DNA of 63,834 nt from Zygophlyctis sp. KS116 (GCA_054661495.1 BAAFSQ010000026.1:1-63834), one strand, 5' to 3'. Numbered from the stretch's first letter, positions 1 to 11,856 are shown. The notes: a model not told the origin generated them from the sequence alone. Numbers and translations: made by a program.

Positions 1-154
1 TTGCTGCTTCACAAACTCCAGGTCCATCTCGAACAAAATCTCGCTTAGAACAAATAAGTGGAGATTCACAATCTTCAAGATTCAGACAAGACTTACCCTC
101 GTTTACCTTGATTGGCAATTTCTGATTATTTGAGGGATATTCTTGACAAATTCC
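1..154 (-). other. second copy of the Cys-rich repeat, beyond the stop of the gene at 155
   Basis: On the minus strand the frame of the gene ending at 155 stays open after its TAA stop and runs off the left edge. It reads into a near-copy of the same Cys-rich repeat (GKSCLNLEDCESPLICSKR). Bases 1-77 are identical to 283-359, so the repeat period is 282 bp (94 codons, in frame). Either the array was once one longer protein now ended by an in-frame stop, or the stop is a sequencing error, or this is a relic. No intron with usual borders and correct phase removes the stop. Confidence 0.5.
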
Positions 155-469
155 TTACGGATAACCTTCTTTTGTGCACTTTGGTGGTCTGCCTGATGTA
201 GCATCTCTTTGACACTTTCGTACACAAGAGAGTCCATTTTCACATGGAGTAAGTCCGACTATGCAACTTTTCCCTGCAGGTATTGCTGCTTCACAAACTC
301 CAGGTCCATCTCGAACAAAATCTCGCTTAGAACAAATAAGTGGAGATTCACAATCTTCAGATGTAATACATTTATCTCCTGCGCCAAGGATGTCTTGAGA
401 TCTTACTAACTTCAATGCAGATATGAATAACAAGTTGAGCAGAAATTTCATTTGTTTTTGGTGCGGCAC
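155..469 (-). CDS. small secreted cysteine-rich repeat protein
   Basis: The 104-residue product has a hydrophobic signal peptide if translation begins at the second Met (base 451; MKFLLNLLFISALKLVRSQ), the start I prefer. The mature part holds about ten Cys spaced like small disulfide domains (GDKC-x5-DC-x5-IC and GKSC-x5-PC-x5-SC), loosely resembling Dickkopf or colipase-type Cys-rich modules. No enzyme motif is visible. A duplicated TATA box lies just upstream (482-522). It probably acts outside the cell, and the recent repeat duplication suggests fast evolution. Function is unknown. Confidence 0.7.
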   Translation of the reverse strand: MPHQKQMKFLLNLLFISALKLVRSQDILGAGDKCITSEDCESPLICSKRDFVRDGPGVCEAAIPAGKSCIVGLTPCENGLSCVRKCQRDATSGRPPKCTKEGYP

Positions 470-481
470 CTTCAGAAACTC

Positions 482-522
482 TATTTATAGACTGTTTGGC
501 ACTTTGACAAACTCTATTTATA
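482..522 (-). promoter_or_regulatory. duplicated TATA box
   Basis: A 19-bp direct repeat carries the sequence TATAAATA on the minus strand twice, at 482-489 and 515-522, immediately upstream of the secreted Cys-rich gene. The distal copy is 64 bases from the preferred ATG (451), so initiation about 30 bases downstream would leave a short leader. TATA boxes this clear are not obvious in front of most genes here, which may mean strong regulated expression. Confidence 0.55.
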
Positions 523-753
523 GACTGATGATGCGCAGTTAACTGTTGGACGGTCTATGCTGTTAGGGTCACGGTGTCTTGAAAATGAAATGTCTGATGA
601 TTCAGCCTGGATACAGGATTAACATTATCATTCTTTTTATTATGTAGAGATCTTTACAACCCAGTGATGAAAGCTTTGATCTTGACTATTATTGTATGAT
701 GTCAACTAATCTTCTCTCTGAGGGGAAATAATTAAATTGCTTTAAATTTATTC

Positions 754-3700
754 TTAGGCAAATTCATCTTCTCGGTCGTTTTCAACATTGGAAGTCGTTA
801 ATGACTCTAGCCCACCAAATGTAATAAAGTGATTAGGCCGGTGAATCTCATGATAGAATTCCTTTCATTTAAATTTTATAATTTCTTACCTTTGGTACAT
901 CAATAGTTAACTGATATTTCATGTCCACTCTATGCTTTGCTCCCATAAAGTTGTAATTCCATATTCCATCTCCATCCGGGACCATAAAGAATCCTAAAAA
1001 TCTGTCGCTAAGAAGTAGCTGAACCTTTTCATAAAAACTAGCAACATATCCTGCTGGGTTGGCTCCAAGATCTTTATTGGTTTTGCCCCATTCAAAACCA
1101 GATGGAGTTAATTTGTATGCTGTCAAGGAACATGATCCAGGAGTAAATGACACAGTGATTATAATCGCCCGATCTCCATCCCAAGATTCTGGATTATCAG
1201 CCATTATCCTAGAGTGCATAGTTACATCTAAAGGACTTAAAGTAGGTAGCTCGTTCGGCTGTGTGTGAATCCATCCTAAAGGTTCATAATCATTGAGGTA
1301 TTCATGATTAGGTAGCATATGAGGTAAATTAACTTGTTGATGTGTACCCCATTGCGGAACTATTACAATCGCACGAATTTCCTTAACTTGTACATTATCT
1401 GAAGGACTAACCCCGTACATATAACCAGCAATTTGAGTTCTTAAATCCGCAGAGCAAATAAATCTTTTTAGAATATTTTTGGGCATGACATACGTGTAAT
1501 TGTTTTCGTTTATATCTTCAGTGCTGACATATATGTGATTGGTTCTTAGATGAAGATTTGTAGAGGAAATAGCTCTTACTCTCCAATCAGTCTTTGACGC
1601 AAATGCTTGAGTTTCATAATTGGAGGTTGTAGTAACAATCATCTCATCTCCATGAACATTTTGAGTTTTGGTAGTGACAGCCGTAAGTTGAGATGAGTCT
1701 CTCCCTTGTTTCTCAATCTCTGCAATCTGCTGTCTCTGTAAAGAAGGCGCTGAGATTTCCATTCCTAAAATAATATCACGAATTTCAGATGATGTTAATG
1801 AGGCTACATTAACGTTATTCTTCTTGCCATAATCCGCCAAAATTAAATCTTTCAATGATACTTCTACTTTCACCCATTCCTCATCAGTCAATGTTGGCCA
1901 AATATGATGAGATTCAGTTATAACTGATTTGTCTGGACGCAAGGTAATTTTGGTTTTTTCGTTGTTAACACTTAATGCACGAAGAATCAAAATAAGTCTA
2001 GAAAAGGCAGTGTAACTAGAAATACTTTTCAGCCATTCGTCATACTAAAGGGTAAGAAAATATAATAGTCTTACCAAGTTAAAGAGAACCATTTGAGGTT
2101 CAGTAGCTTTCAAAATCAAGTCTCCAAACTTTTCCACTTTGAGGCAAGCCTGGAACGGCAATTGTAACTCCGATCCCTTTATTACTATATTAGGGAAGTC
2201 CAATAGATGAACTTCAAGAGGATCCATCATAGCTTTTCGTGTACAAATAATCTGCTTCGGTTGTTCTTCCACTGGGAGAGAGCGAATTAAAGCAGCTACT
2301 TCTTCTGCAGTTTTCCATTTAGCTAATTGACCTAGACGCTTTTGACCAGCCCAAACAGATGTATGGATCACTTTCAAAAATAGCTGTCCTGTTCTAGGGT
2401 TAAATATGAAAATTGCTCCATTAATCGGTTTAGTAGTTAAATTTCCTTCAAACGTTTTATGAATAGTAACACGATACACATTGGTATCATCAACAAACCA
2501 AATAATCTGACTAGAGAATAATTCACCGTAGTTTTGGGAAGATAGATATGGCTCGGCTGGCTCCGATGAGTAAAGTTGCAGACCTTTTCTAATACGCTCT
2601 CTCAATACATACATGGCAGGATTGGCCTTCATTATTTTACCCATTGCTTGCTGTACCAGTGGTTTCAATCCAGGGAACCAGTTACCGAATGAGCTGTGCA
2701 TATTGTATGCAACATCTATTCCAACCATTAGACCAGTAGGTGAAGGATATATGGACATATTATCAGTGGTGTAGTCTAAAAATTTAGCTCTAGTATATCG
2801 TTCAATATCGTGGGAGTCGAAGTCTCCCCAACGGAGCTGAACGTCAACCCAGAACTTTTGTGTTGTAGCAGCCTCAAAGGAATCCTTAGTATCTGTCATT
2901 AACGAAGGTTTTGAAACATTCCATTTATAAGCCGCAAATAAGAGAATATCCGCACAACTGCTGTTCATTTTGTAAGATTTACGTGGATGAATTGTTTCTT
3001 TCTGAACTGTTTCAATTTCAAGGGCTTCTAATTCCTGATCAAATACCTGACATAAATCCATAACAACTGATTCATGGATTTTTTGCCATAAATGAGCCCT
3101 GAATATTTGAATCAGCGAAATTTTGAGGGTCGGGATTTTACCATGCATGAAGATTCCAGTCAAATCAAGCTGTACTTGGAATCCTACGTATACATTTGCC
3201 CTGTTAATAGTGGGCGACCACCACAATGTAAATCGACGATTCGGGATTTGATTTAAACCAGACCGCTGAGCATTGGTGAGTTTTTTGAATTTCATAGACT
3301 CTTCAAATCCAGAAGCCTTCTCCCAAAACAACCCTTCCCATGTGGGGAAATATGTACCTTTGAAAAGCGTATGTTCCAAAATTCCTTCAACGCCACCAAG
3401 CGCTTGAATCATATCAGTTCTGTAATTATTGAGATTCCAAAGTTTTCCATCATGTCTCTGATGAGTCCACCAAAATGGATTGTTCTTCATCATACTGTGC
3501 TGCTTAAAATCAGCTCGGATTCTCCTATAGTTTAAAAGGAAACTGCTTACCATCCTTTGTCATAAGCTAATGTATGTCGGTCTTTTTGGAAAAGAGTGTT
3601 TATCCGGGGAATACCCCTATCCCAACTATCTTCAAGATCTTCGAGAGTAAGCCTACGATTTTGTGCATTAGCCTCCTGACGCTTCAGCGCATATTCTGCC

Positions 3701-6700
3701 CATACCCTTTGTGAATCGATAAACTCAGACTCCCAAGGCTGAATATATCGATAAAGATTAGGTATCGTTTGATCTTCCTCGTGAGACATACCAGAACGGA
3801 AATGACTGATACCAGTATCTGTTTGTTTAGACCATCTTAAATCCGAAGCGGGAATCAGAACATGACCCATTGAAAGCATACCCAGCCCTCCCAATTCTTT
3901 TGGAGTATAAAACACTGCCGGTGGGAAACGAGTAGGCATTTTAGAATTGAAGCCAATTTTGATACGAGTTTGTATTTTGTTCTCGCATTTCACCAAAACA
4001 TCTAAAAGCTCTCTAGTATGAACCACGGCCTCACGATAATAAGTCATTAGTCCAATTAAGGCAGTATTCCACTTGTTTGCAATTTTAGTGAAAGTTGTGG
4101 CACCAGAAGACATTAGAATCTGCCTAACTCGGTTAGAGAATCGTGCAATTGATTCATCATCCACCCTTATGAAAGCCTGCGCAGTTCTTTCCTTTGTTTG
4201 ATCATTAATTAAATTCCACACACCCTCGTTGAGAGTAAACTGCTCCTGGATGGAGCGCATTTTTGGAAGTATGCGAACATCAAATCCACACATACTGAAA
4301 AGAAGATTTGGGTTATCTCGAGAATATACAGAGACAAAACTTTCTTCCCATTCTATGGTAGTGATTGAACGAGGAAGACGATTTTTGATTTCCCAAAATA
4401 CAGCTCGACCCACTTTAAAGTAAAATAAATAAATACTTACAATTAACGTCGTGCTTAATCAATCGCATTCTGCAGTCTCTTGGCCATGCCTTTTTGTTGT
4501 TATAACCAACAACGTTCTCATTGTTTGGGTCTGGATTTTCAGTTAAGTATCTCTGAATTAAATCTCTGGCTTCCTCCGCAGTAAACCGGAAAAATATGTA
4601 AAATTTATCGATGTATCTGCAATATAGTCGTATAGGGTGGCGAGTCTCCGTTTCTAAATCCTTATATTGTAAAAAATCATTGGGTGTAGCTGGAGGCCCC
4701 GCCATGTCAGAAGCTCTTTGAAGAGAAAGCATCAAAATGTCGAGAACAAGTCCATAATACTGAACAATAAATGTAGCAAATTGAAGGCCACGAATGAGAC
4801 CATAAGCATTAACATGATTCATATCTTTAAACGTTAGCGCAACATTATTTTTAGCAGTCATATAATCAGCAATATTATGATCGACAATCAGTCGAAGAAG
4901 TCGATTTAAAAGAGTAAGATCTACTTTTTCATACATCTTACTGAATCCAGTTTCTAGCATAACATTGCACTGACCATCCTCAGTCTCCCATATATCATCC
5001 AAATTATTCAATCCCTGGCACCATTTATAAGCTAACAAAGGAGCTGGCTCGGAATCACTTGGTTTCATCCAGCTTGGGAATAAATGTCGTTTATCTGCTT
5101 CATACCATAGATATTGATCCAAATATGCATCAGTGATCTTTTCCAAAGGTTCAATATCATAAACAGGAATTAAGTGAGTGTACAGATCGGAAAATTCAAG
5201 TCCCACCTCTTTAAAAGCTCTTTGAGTTAACAGTAACCGTTTAATTCTAGAGAGACACTCATGAGGATTGTCATAAGCTTGTTCAATAAGTCCCAATTCC
5301 TCACGCTGACTTTGATTTAAGCGACCTTGCACAGAATATGCCTCTTTCAAACGCTCCAGGGCTAAAATGAGCAATTTAGTATCATGCTTGTAAGATAATG
5401 GCGGAAAAGGAATCGGAGAAAACTTCCTTGATTCTAGCCAATGCACAGTAGCCGTATAGATAGCAACTGCCTCTTCCGGAGTAACATAGGGTCCATCCTT
5501 TAAGTAGTTATGTTGCCTCTCCTGTTCTGCTTTAATCCATAATCGAGTTAACCGACCGAGATTTTTCTTTGCAACTGTTTTATCGATGGTAGCGCCTCGG
5601 CGAATACGTTCTCTGTTATAATGTGCCCCAGAAGTATACCAGTCGGCTTTTGCTTTAACATATCTCAATATCATATTTTCAATAGGGACAGGGAGACCAG
5701 GTACTTTCCATGGAATATTTGCCTTCCAGCACCTCCAGGCTTCCGACAAATGCTGCAGAATAGTTTTAGTCTTATTTGTCTTAATTCCTTCTGGCATCAT
5801 ATCCAAAATATCATGCATTACGGAAGCTCGAAGCTCTAAATCAAAGTGAGATTCAACACGCTGCTTGGACACATTTTTAGCTATTCCCTTCGATTGCCGT
5901 CCCTCAAAGTGTCTTGCTAATAAATTTCCAAGCCATCGCTCCAACAAAGGAAGAATTCCCCTTAGAAAGAATAACCAGACTCGCCATCCTGGCGCCCAAA
6001 ATCCAACTCCAGCACCTTTTCCAACAGCCCCAGTATTGAATCTATACTTAAATATGAATATCATATAATTCTTACATATATAAGATGCTTCACATCCTTG
6101 CACATTCTTATTTGTTTCATGAGCTTATACTTATAACGGTACATTCCAGTTAACTGTCCTACATGAGAAAAGGCGTATTGGATTCCATCTGCTAGCTGAA
6201 AGGCATCAATATTCCCGAGACGATACTGAACATGAGCATCAACTATCAGCTTTGTAAATCGAAGAATTTCACGCAAAAGATGGAAAGCATTCCCAAATCG
6301 AGACTTTTTACGTTCTTTAGTCGTTAAAGTTTTGACTGGCTTCAAGTTAAAGTTATAGTCCAAATGGAGATAATTAAGATTTTTCCTATGAATCAACAAA
6401 TTGAGCATATTAAATCCCTGCCGGCATACTTGCAATCCCGCTTCGACCCAATCAAGTTCCGTGGATTGGAAAAATTTGGTTGCCTTAAGCTGCCTGAACA
6501 AATACTTTTTAGCCATGGGCTTCCCAGGCTTAGATTTAAGTTCATTTAGTACATAGTATTTTAGAAGCTTTTGATATGATACTCTGACTTTCACGGGCTG
6601 ATCTGGAGGACAATGTTCCAAATACCAATTTTTAATCAATGGCACATCAATAGCCCTGACAGTTCTTCCAGACCGTTTATTGAATGGAGCAGGAGCCCAG

Positions 6701-7912
6701 TAGAGAGCAATACCTTGCGCAGTAGTATCCGTAAATAAAGGAGTATCTTCTAAAAATGGCACAACATCTTCCGGAAGTTCAAAACTGTCATCCTCATCAT
6801 CTTCATTAAATTCTAAATCTGGATGAAATGCAGGTCCTGAAACGCCCAAAGATCGAGAAGATATAGGATTAATGAGCGGATCATAGTAAAAAGCAGGTAA
6901 ATCAGGATCTTCAGTTCTAATGTACACATTAATAGGATAATGGTACCATGAAATCGCAACAGATCTAGGACGCTGATTATACAGATATGGAAAAGCCACC
7001 TTTTAATAAGAAATTTATGAAATTTACCTTGTATTCTGTCCTTATAGGCTGCCTTATAATAATCTTATTGATATCATTAAACTCATTCCAATCTTCATCT
7101 TCATCTAAATCTTTATATAAAGGTTCAAATTTTGGTCCACCAGGTATAGCAACATTCAAAGCTTTTGCAGTAAAGAAACTAGCCTTATCAAAAAGATAAA
7201 AATAATTTTTATCTGTTAATTCAGACAATAATTGATGAGCCAATCTATGAAGATTTGCCAAGATTGGTAAATTCAACTTCCAAGTTTTATAAGAAGGACC
7301 ATTAATCCAAGTAGTATCAACCAACGGTTTCCAATCATAAAACCAGTCATAAACTGCCTTATCTTCCTCCTCATCCAAATCCATTTGAATAGCATCTAAT
7401 GGTTCGACATCCAAAATATTATCCCCATAATCTAATGGTGGTTCTTCATCATCAAAGGGAGGAAATCTAATTCTCTTGAAATGTTTTCGATCTCTTTTTT
7501 CTCTTCTCATCATAATCCACATTGTACCCCATTGAGCAGTATATATTGGTTCTACAACCCAAGGAATTTCATTTACAAAAGTAATAGCGCCAGTAATATG
7601 ATAGAGCACATTAACTTCCCTAACTTGCTCCCATGGCATTGGCATATTTTCCAACAATTTTATAATAGCATGAGGAACATACTTTAAGGCTCCTAAATAA
7701 ATTCTCTTATCATGCCGATACTTTTTACCAGACATATCCCCATGATCTTTAATAATCTTCCTGATATGTTCTGGTGGCATTTTCTCTTTTTGCGGAGCAG
7801 CAACTCCAAATCTCTTCTTCACTCCAAACCTTTTATTGTTCAATGCGATCCACTTGTTTGCCTTTTCCGTACATACAGAAGACGACAGTGGTGCCACAAA
7901 ATCTGTAGTCAT
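754..7912 (-). CDS. PRP8: pre-mRNA-processing-splicing factor 8 (U5 snRNP core)
   Basis: PRP8 is the central scaffold of the spliceosome, holding U5 and U6 snRNA and both splice sites. Seven exons (7028-7912, 6076-6999, 4441-6046, 3551-4412, 2075-3524, 890-2044, 754-861) join in frame to 2329 residues, against 2335 in human. The introns are 26-30 nt. Near-identity to animal PRP8 runs throughout. Domain order is PRO8NT, PROCN ([20 protein letters not shown]), RRM-like, U5- and U6-snRNA-binding ([16 protein letters not shown]), RNase-H-like and a C-terminal JAB1/MPN domain (about 2090-2325). The last 30 residues diverge but end acidic (NDREDEFA), as in other eukaryotes. The gene is divergent from the coiled-coil gene at 8102, with 189 bp between them. 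Confidence 0.98.
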
Positions 7913-8101
7913 TTTTGGATTTTTTAAACCTTGCCCCTGGACACTCTGACCAAGTATTGTCTTTATGAATGCATATAAGTAATATATTTTATAAATGATT
8001 GAATAGTCATAATGTTTGAATTAGATGTAAATTCACAAATAAATGATTAAGATTTGCATAATGATTAATCAAAGTGGCAAAAGTGGCACCGCGTCATAAA
8101 A

Positions 8102-8694
8102 ATGTCCGAATTTGAGTCTGGTCTTTCACTACTACGCAATATTCATAGCAACTTGAACAATAAACACGCTCTACTCCAAGACGAGTTTTCTAAATCCACA
8201 AAATTACAAAATGAAGCTTTATTAAATGCTCAAGAAAAGATTGAAGGCTTAAATTTTAAGTTATCAGAGACTGAAAATGCTCTTTCAGTAGAAAAATCTA
8301 AAAATTATAAACTCTTACAAGAAAAAAATAGTATAATTCAGAAATACAATGAACTCAAAAAAACAGCACAAACTCTGGATTCTTTTAGGAAATCTATTGT
8401 TAATATGGTTCATGAACCATCCTTTTCTCAAGATGTACCACTAGATGTAGTCGAATTACCAAGTTTTAATGATGTAAAAACCTAAAACTAACCCCTTAGG
8501 ATCCATCAGTCCTGTATAAAAGTATTAGAGATCAAGTTTCACCTTCAGATTTTGAAATTTTTGCAGATACAGTCTCCAACTTCAATGCTGGTACACTAGG
8601 ACCCTATGAAACAATCTCAAAAGTAAAACAAATGATTAATGATGAAAAACTAATTCAAGAATTTGAAAGAATGGTAATGGATGCTATTCAATAA
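8102..8694 (+). CDS. coiled-coil protein, At4g15545-like family
   Basis: Two exons (8102-8473, 8500-8694) with a 26-nt intron containing an ACTAAC branch-like sequence give 188 residues. Residues 15-100 form a heptad-rich coiled coil ending in LKKTAQTLDSFRKSIV. The C-terminal 60 residues (YKSIRDQVSPSDFEIFADTV, then a TISKVKQMI segment) look like the compact C-terminal domain of the plant At4g15545-type proteins, which pair it with the same upstream coil (KLEAFRKTL). That assignment is from memory of the family and is moderate. The biochemical role is unknown. Its stop codon overlaps that of the convergent nucleotidyltransferase gene. Confidence 0.8.
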
Positions 8695-9465
8695 TTTTTA
8701 ATAAATTCATTAGCTTCCAAGTAAGATTTATAATCTCCAATATCAAGTTTTTCATTTTCAAGAGAATACGCGATAATTTCAACTTTACCAATTAACCAAC
8801 TAATTAATTGTCCTGATGCATCTACTTTTGATAATTCTCCTCTAGTTTCAATCATAAAATTGTCTATTAATCTTGTAGTTGATGCCTAATCATTAAATCC
8901 TATTAAAAAGAGAAAATACAGGAAAATAGTAAAAACAAGGACATCCAATCCGTGATTTAGTCTCTAAAACACTTGGTTTTTCTAAAAATTTAACTACATG
9001 ATTAGAATCATCTAATTCCAATATTCCACTTTTAGACACATTTTCATCCTTGATCTTGTATGAAAGAACAATAACTGACTCGCAACTTTTACAAAATTCC
9101 AAATACTTTTCTAGTTGAAATCCTGGAAAGAATGTATCAGATGCAATCACTAGTAGATCATCAGAGTAAAGATTAAATTCCTTGATTGCTAATTGTAAAT
9201 CCCCAATAGATCCTAAACGATCCTGATTAGATCTTGTATGATTACTTAAAATTCCTCCTTTAAAAGTCTTTGAATACTCTTTAAAGTAGACATCATTTGT
9301 AATAATATACACATTTTCTAATCCCATATCAATCCAATGAGACAATAGAGCCTTTCCATTTAGAGGTAAAAGTCCTTTTGGTAGACTAGCAAGACTAGAA
9401 CCAGCTGGTACTCCCTTTACAAAACGTGTCCCATACCCACCAGCAAGAAATAGTGTATTATACAT
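8688..9465 (-). CDS. sugar-phosphate nucleotidyltransferase (NTP_transferase fold)
   Basis: Exons 8920-9465 and 8688-8885 (34-nt intron) encode 247 residues. The N-terminal signature LAGGYGTRF is the nucleotide-binding loop of RmlA/GlmU-type transferases, followed by LPKGLLPLNGKALLSHWID. DTFF supplies the metal-binding aspartate. The C-terminus ends with the family's usual DIGDYKSYLEANEF. The reaction would be NTP plus sugar-1-phosphate to NDP-sugar plus pyrophosphate, in the cytosol. The sugar cannot be told. The short length, without a left-handed beta-helix, resembles bacterial minimal enzymes rather than GDP-mannose or UDP-GlcNAc pyrophosphorylases. Its TGA stop overlaps the convergent neighbour by 7 bp. 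Confidence 0.88.
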
Positions 9466-9550
9466 TTTTAAAGGACAATCCTAATTTTAGTATAGTATTA
9501 ACCTGGAAGGAAATCTATTAAAAATCTCAAAACTTTCAAAAAACTCTTTA

Positions 9551-9986
9551 TTAATGATCAGCTTCTTCTTGGACATACTGAGTATTAATTATTTTCTAAA
9601 ATTATAATTACCTTGAATACATTCCCACAATGAGGACAACGATCAACTCCCTTGTCTCTAGGACGAAGAGTTAGCCAAATAACTTCATGAGAGTCTGCAG
9701 GGAATCCTGTACATCCAATATATCTTTCAGGATCAACTCCAGTCACTAGAATAGGTTTCTTAACTGTTCCAGGTTCACTCAGAATAATTGGATTCATATC
9801 TTCCCAAGGATCCTTGTTTTCTAATTTCTTCAAATGCTCATATCTCTCTGCTCCTGTTGCTATTTCCCAATTTGTAGCTATTTCAGCAGGTGCTTTAAAG
9901 CCTGGAATGGGTGGAGGTCCTCCAGTAGATCCTCTGAGTATGGGAATAGAGAAAAAGTGTCGTTTTAAGAGAGATTGTCTCCACAT
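9551..9986 (-). CDS. COX5B: cytochrome c oxidase subunit Vb (yeast Cox4)
   Basis: This is the zinc-binding nuclear subunit of respiratory complex IV, in the mitochondrial inner membrane. Exons 9612-9986 and 9551-9577 (34-nt intron) give 133 residues. It has a basic mitochondrial presequence (MWRQSLLKRHFFS), then PWEDMNPI, GTVKKPILVTG, YIGCTGFPADSHEVIW and the zinc motif RCPHCGNVFK. The last exon adds YVQEEADH, typical of fungal Cox4 tails. Its presence argues for a respiring mitochondrion. It faces the gene at 10125 across a 138-bp divergent promoter with a TTTGCGCG-type site. Confidence 0.96.
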
Positions 9987-10004
9987 TTTAAAATATTTTT
10001 TGAC

Positions 10005-10017
10005 TTTTTTGCGCGTC
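10005..10017. promoter_or_regulatory. TTTGCGCG-type (E2F/MBF-like) site
   Basis: TTTTTTGCGCGTC lies 19 bp upstream of the COX5B start in a divergent promoter. It belongs to a group of CG-rich sites seen in front of several genes in this otherwise AT-rich window (see 30918, 50936, 60349, 60529). Confidence 0.4.
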
Positions 10018-10124
10018 TTTTTATAAGGGAATAATATTATAGTATTAAATCATTATACCTCGAATAACAATAGGTTTGACGGTTCACTCTTGCAGTTTTA
10101 CAAGAGATAATAGACCATACACAA

Positions 10125-10628
10125 ATGAAATTAGTTGCGACAATCTCAAAAACAATTCCGATTTTTAAAGATCCTTATCCTCCAAGATGGGTTCCAATGG
10201 GATTCTTAAATTCTAGTTTTTGGTTACTCATTATGCTATTCACAACTACTGATCCGAAACATTTGGATCAGATTGAAAAAAGATACTTTAATAATCCAAA
10301 GGCAGATAATGATGGATTCATTCATACCCGACAAATGACTGTATTGGCTGGATGTATTTCTCTCATGAGTCTAGTCTCTTCTATTTTTATGACGTCGAGA
10401 TCTGTAAAGGAATTCAAAAAGGTTGGGGATGCTCTTCAGTTGATTAATTGGAGATCAAAGCCTCTAATTATTCGTAATTTCTATCAGACAGATAAAGGTT
10501 GGCCTTCAAGAGTTCCTGTAGGATTAAGGACGTGGGATGCAGTTGTTGTTGCAAATGGGAAGAAATATCTCGTCAATACAAGGGGAAAGTCTGATTTTTT
10601 AAAGGATTTTACAAGCCAAAATTACTAG
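10125..10628 (+). CDS. two-pass membrane protein, unknown family
   Basis: A single-exon gene of 167 residues. Two hydrophobic stretches (about 25-45, GFLNSSFWLLIMLF; about 75-93, LAGCISLMSLVSSIF) separated by a charged loop suggest two membrane passes. The C-terminal half is soluble and basic, with WDAVVVANGKKYLVNTRGKS. Overall shape and length recall small mitochondrial membrane factors such as TMEM223, but I do not recognise a diagnostic motif. It is divergent from COX5B, which would fit a mitochondrial role but does not show one. Confidence 0.7.
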   Translation: MKLVATISKTIPIFKDPYPPRWVPMGFLNSSFWLLIMLFTTTDPKHLDQIEKRYFNNPKADNDGFIHTRQMTVLAGCISLMSLVSSIFMTSRSVKEFKKVGDALQLINWRSKPLIIRNFYQTDKGWPSRVPVGLRTWDAVVVANGKKYLVNTRGKSDFLKDFTSQNY

Positions 10629-10647
10629 TTTACAAACCAATTCACTG

Positions 10648-11710
10648 TTACTTTTTATTGCTAGTGTGATTCAAGACATTTTGTATCATATTTGATACTT
10701 TGAGATCAATCTCAGTTTTGGTATTTGAGGCTTTCTTGTTTGGTCTTGTTAGAGGTTTGAGAGGTCTGTATCCTTGAGGGACGTTTGCAAGGTTATTAGT
10801 AGTATTGTTCAAACTTGTTCCTACTCCAGGAGCAACAGAGGTGGGGAATAATGCCATGTTGGGTGCATTCTGAGATCCTGATTCGGACATTTGTGAAACA
10901 GGCCGATTTCCATCCAAACTAGGATCAGATATTTCCACATTCATGGGAGTACACGGTCGGCTTTGATAGTCCCTATTCTTCCTAAGAGTATCAATAATGA
11001 TACGGACTCTTTCACTTGCAGAAAGATTTGAAGGTAAGATTGGAAGATCCATGTTGCTATCAAGAATGGCGTTTTCATCAGCATAAAGAGATGGTTGTAA
11101 TAATCCAGCTCTATAATTTAAATAAATATTCCTACTGTTTCTCTTTTGCACGCTTTGAATCCATGGAGCGACCACTCGGTTCGGACGATTGTCTCCCTTG
11201 CATCGACATTTTACTAGACGATGGGATGTAATCTGTTGATTTAAGTGCCGCATTTTTGATGGATTCAAAGCTATTGATGAGGCTGTTGTTTTCTAAAGTT
11301 ATTTAAAATGTAACATACCAGAACTAAACCCTTTTTTTCCATTACTCCATCGATACAATAGAATGCCTCCAATAACAAATATTGCACATCCAAAAATAAT
11401 TCCAATCACAGAACCTATAGATAATCCTTCTAAATCTAAGAATGCATAGCCTACCTTGAGGAGGGTCTGACTCATCTGCAGCCGAGTTAGCAGGTGTGTA
11501 TGGACTATAAGGAGAGAAAGTTGCTGCTGGTACTAATGCTGCATTTGAAATCACAACTGCATTTGAATTTAAATTGTTTAGTACTGCAGGGGTTAAATTT
11601 AAATCAGTCACTACTTGCTGCGTTCGGACAACTCCCACGGCTAAAATGATTACATACCAAAAACTCATTATCATGTTCAATTTCTCAGTAGAATGCCCTG
11701 GGACTTTCAT
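10648..11710 (-). CDS. type I single-pass membrane protein with cytoplasmic tail
   Basis: Four exons (11455-11710, 11319-11426, 11136-11292, 10648-11110; introns 28, 26 and 25 nt) give 327 residues in one frame. Order: signal peptide (about 12-30, MIMSFWYVIILAVGVVRTQQ), a short Asn/Thr/Pro-rich ectodomain, one transmembrane helix (SVIGIIFGCAIFVIGGILLY) followed by a basic stop-transfer RWSNGKK, then a 220-residue Ser/Asn-rich tail. This layout resembles fungal cell-wall or polarity sensors (Mid2, Axl2 or SKG6-like), but no specific homology is visible. In the first intron an alternative acceptor 9 nt earlier would keep frame. Confidence 0.75.
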
Positions 11711-11721
11711 TTACGATCTGT

Positions 11722-11856
11722 TCAAATTATCAATTTGATTCCAATGATCAAAATAAGGATTAGCTCCGGTGCTCCGCCATTTAAGATCGGAACTGAAAGG
11801 AATATTAAAATTGTGCATACAAATATGATTAAATTATAGGCTAAAAGAAACTCCAT
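11722..11856 (-). CDS. possible 44-residue hydrophobic miniprotein
   Basis: A short open frame starts MEFLLAYNLIIFVC and reads as two hydrophobic helices split by a polar NGGAPE turn. It sits in the gap between the oligopeptidase gene and the type I membrane protein gene, on the same strand. Small two-helix membrane proteins (subunits of oligosaccharyltransferase, V-ATPase and similar) have this shape. AT-rich DNA can produce hydrophobic frames by chance, so this is tentative. Confidence 0.3.
   Translation of the reverse strand: MEFLLAYNLIIFVCTILIFLSVPILNGGAPELILILIIGIKLII

Noticed and set aside
209-409. Plus-strand open frame opposite the Cys-rich gene
   Set aside because: It is the antisense of a repeat with a clear signal peptide and Cys pattern on the other strand.
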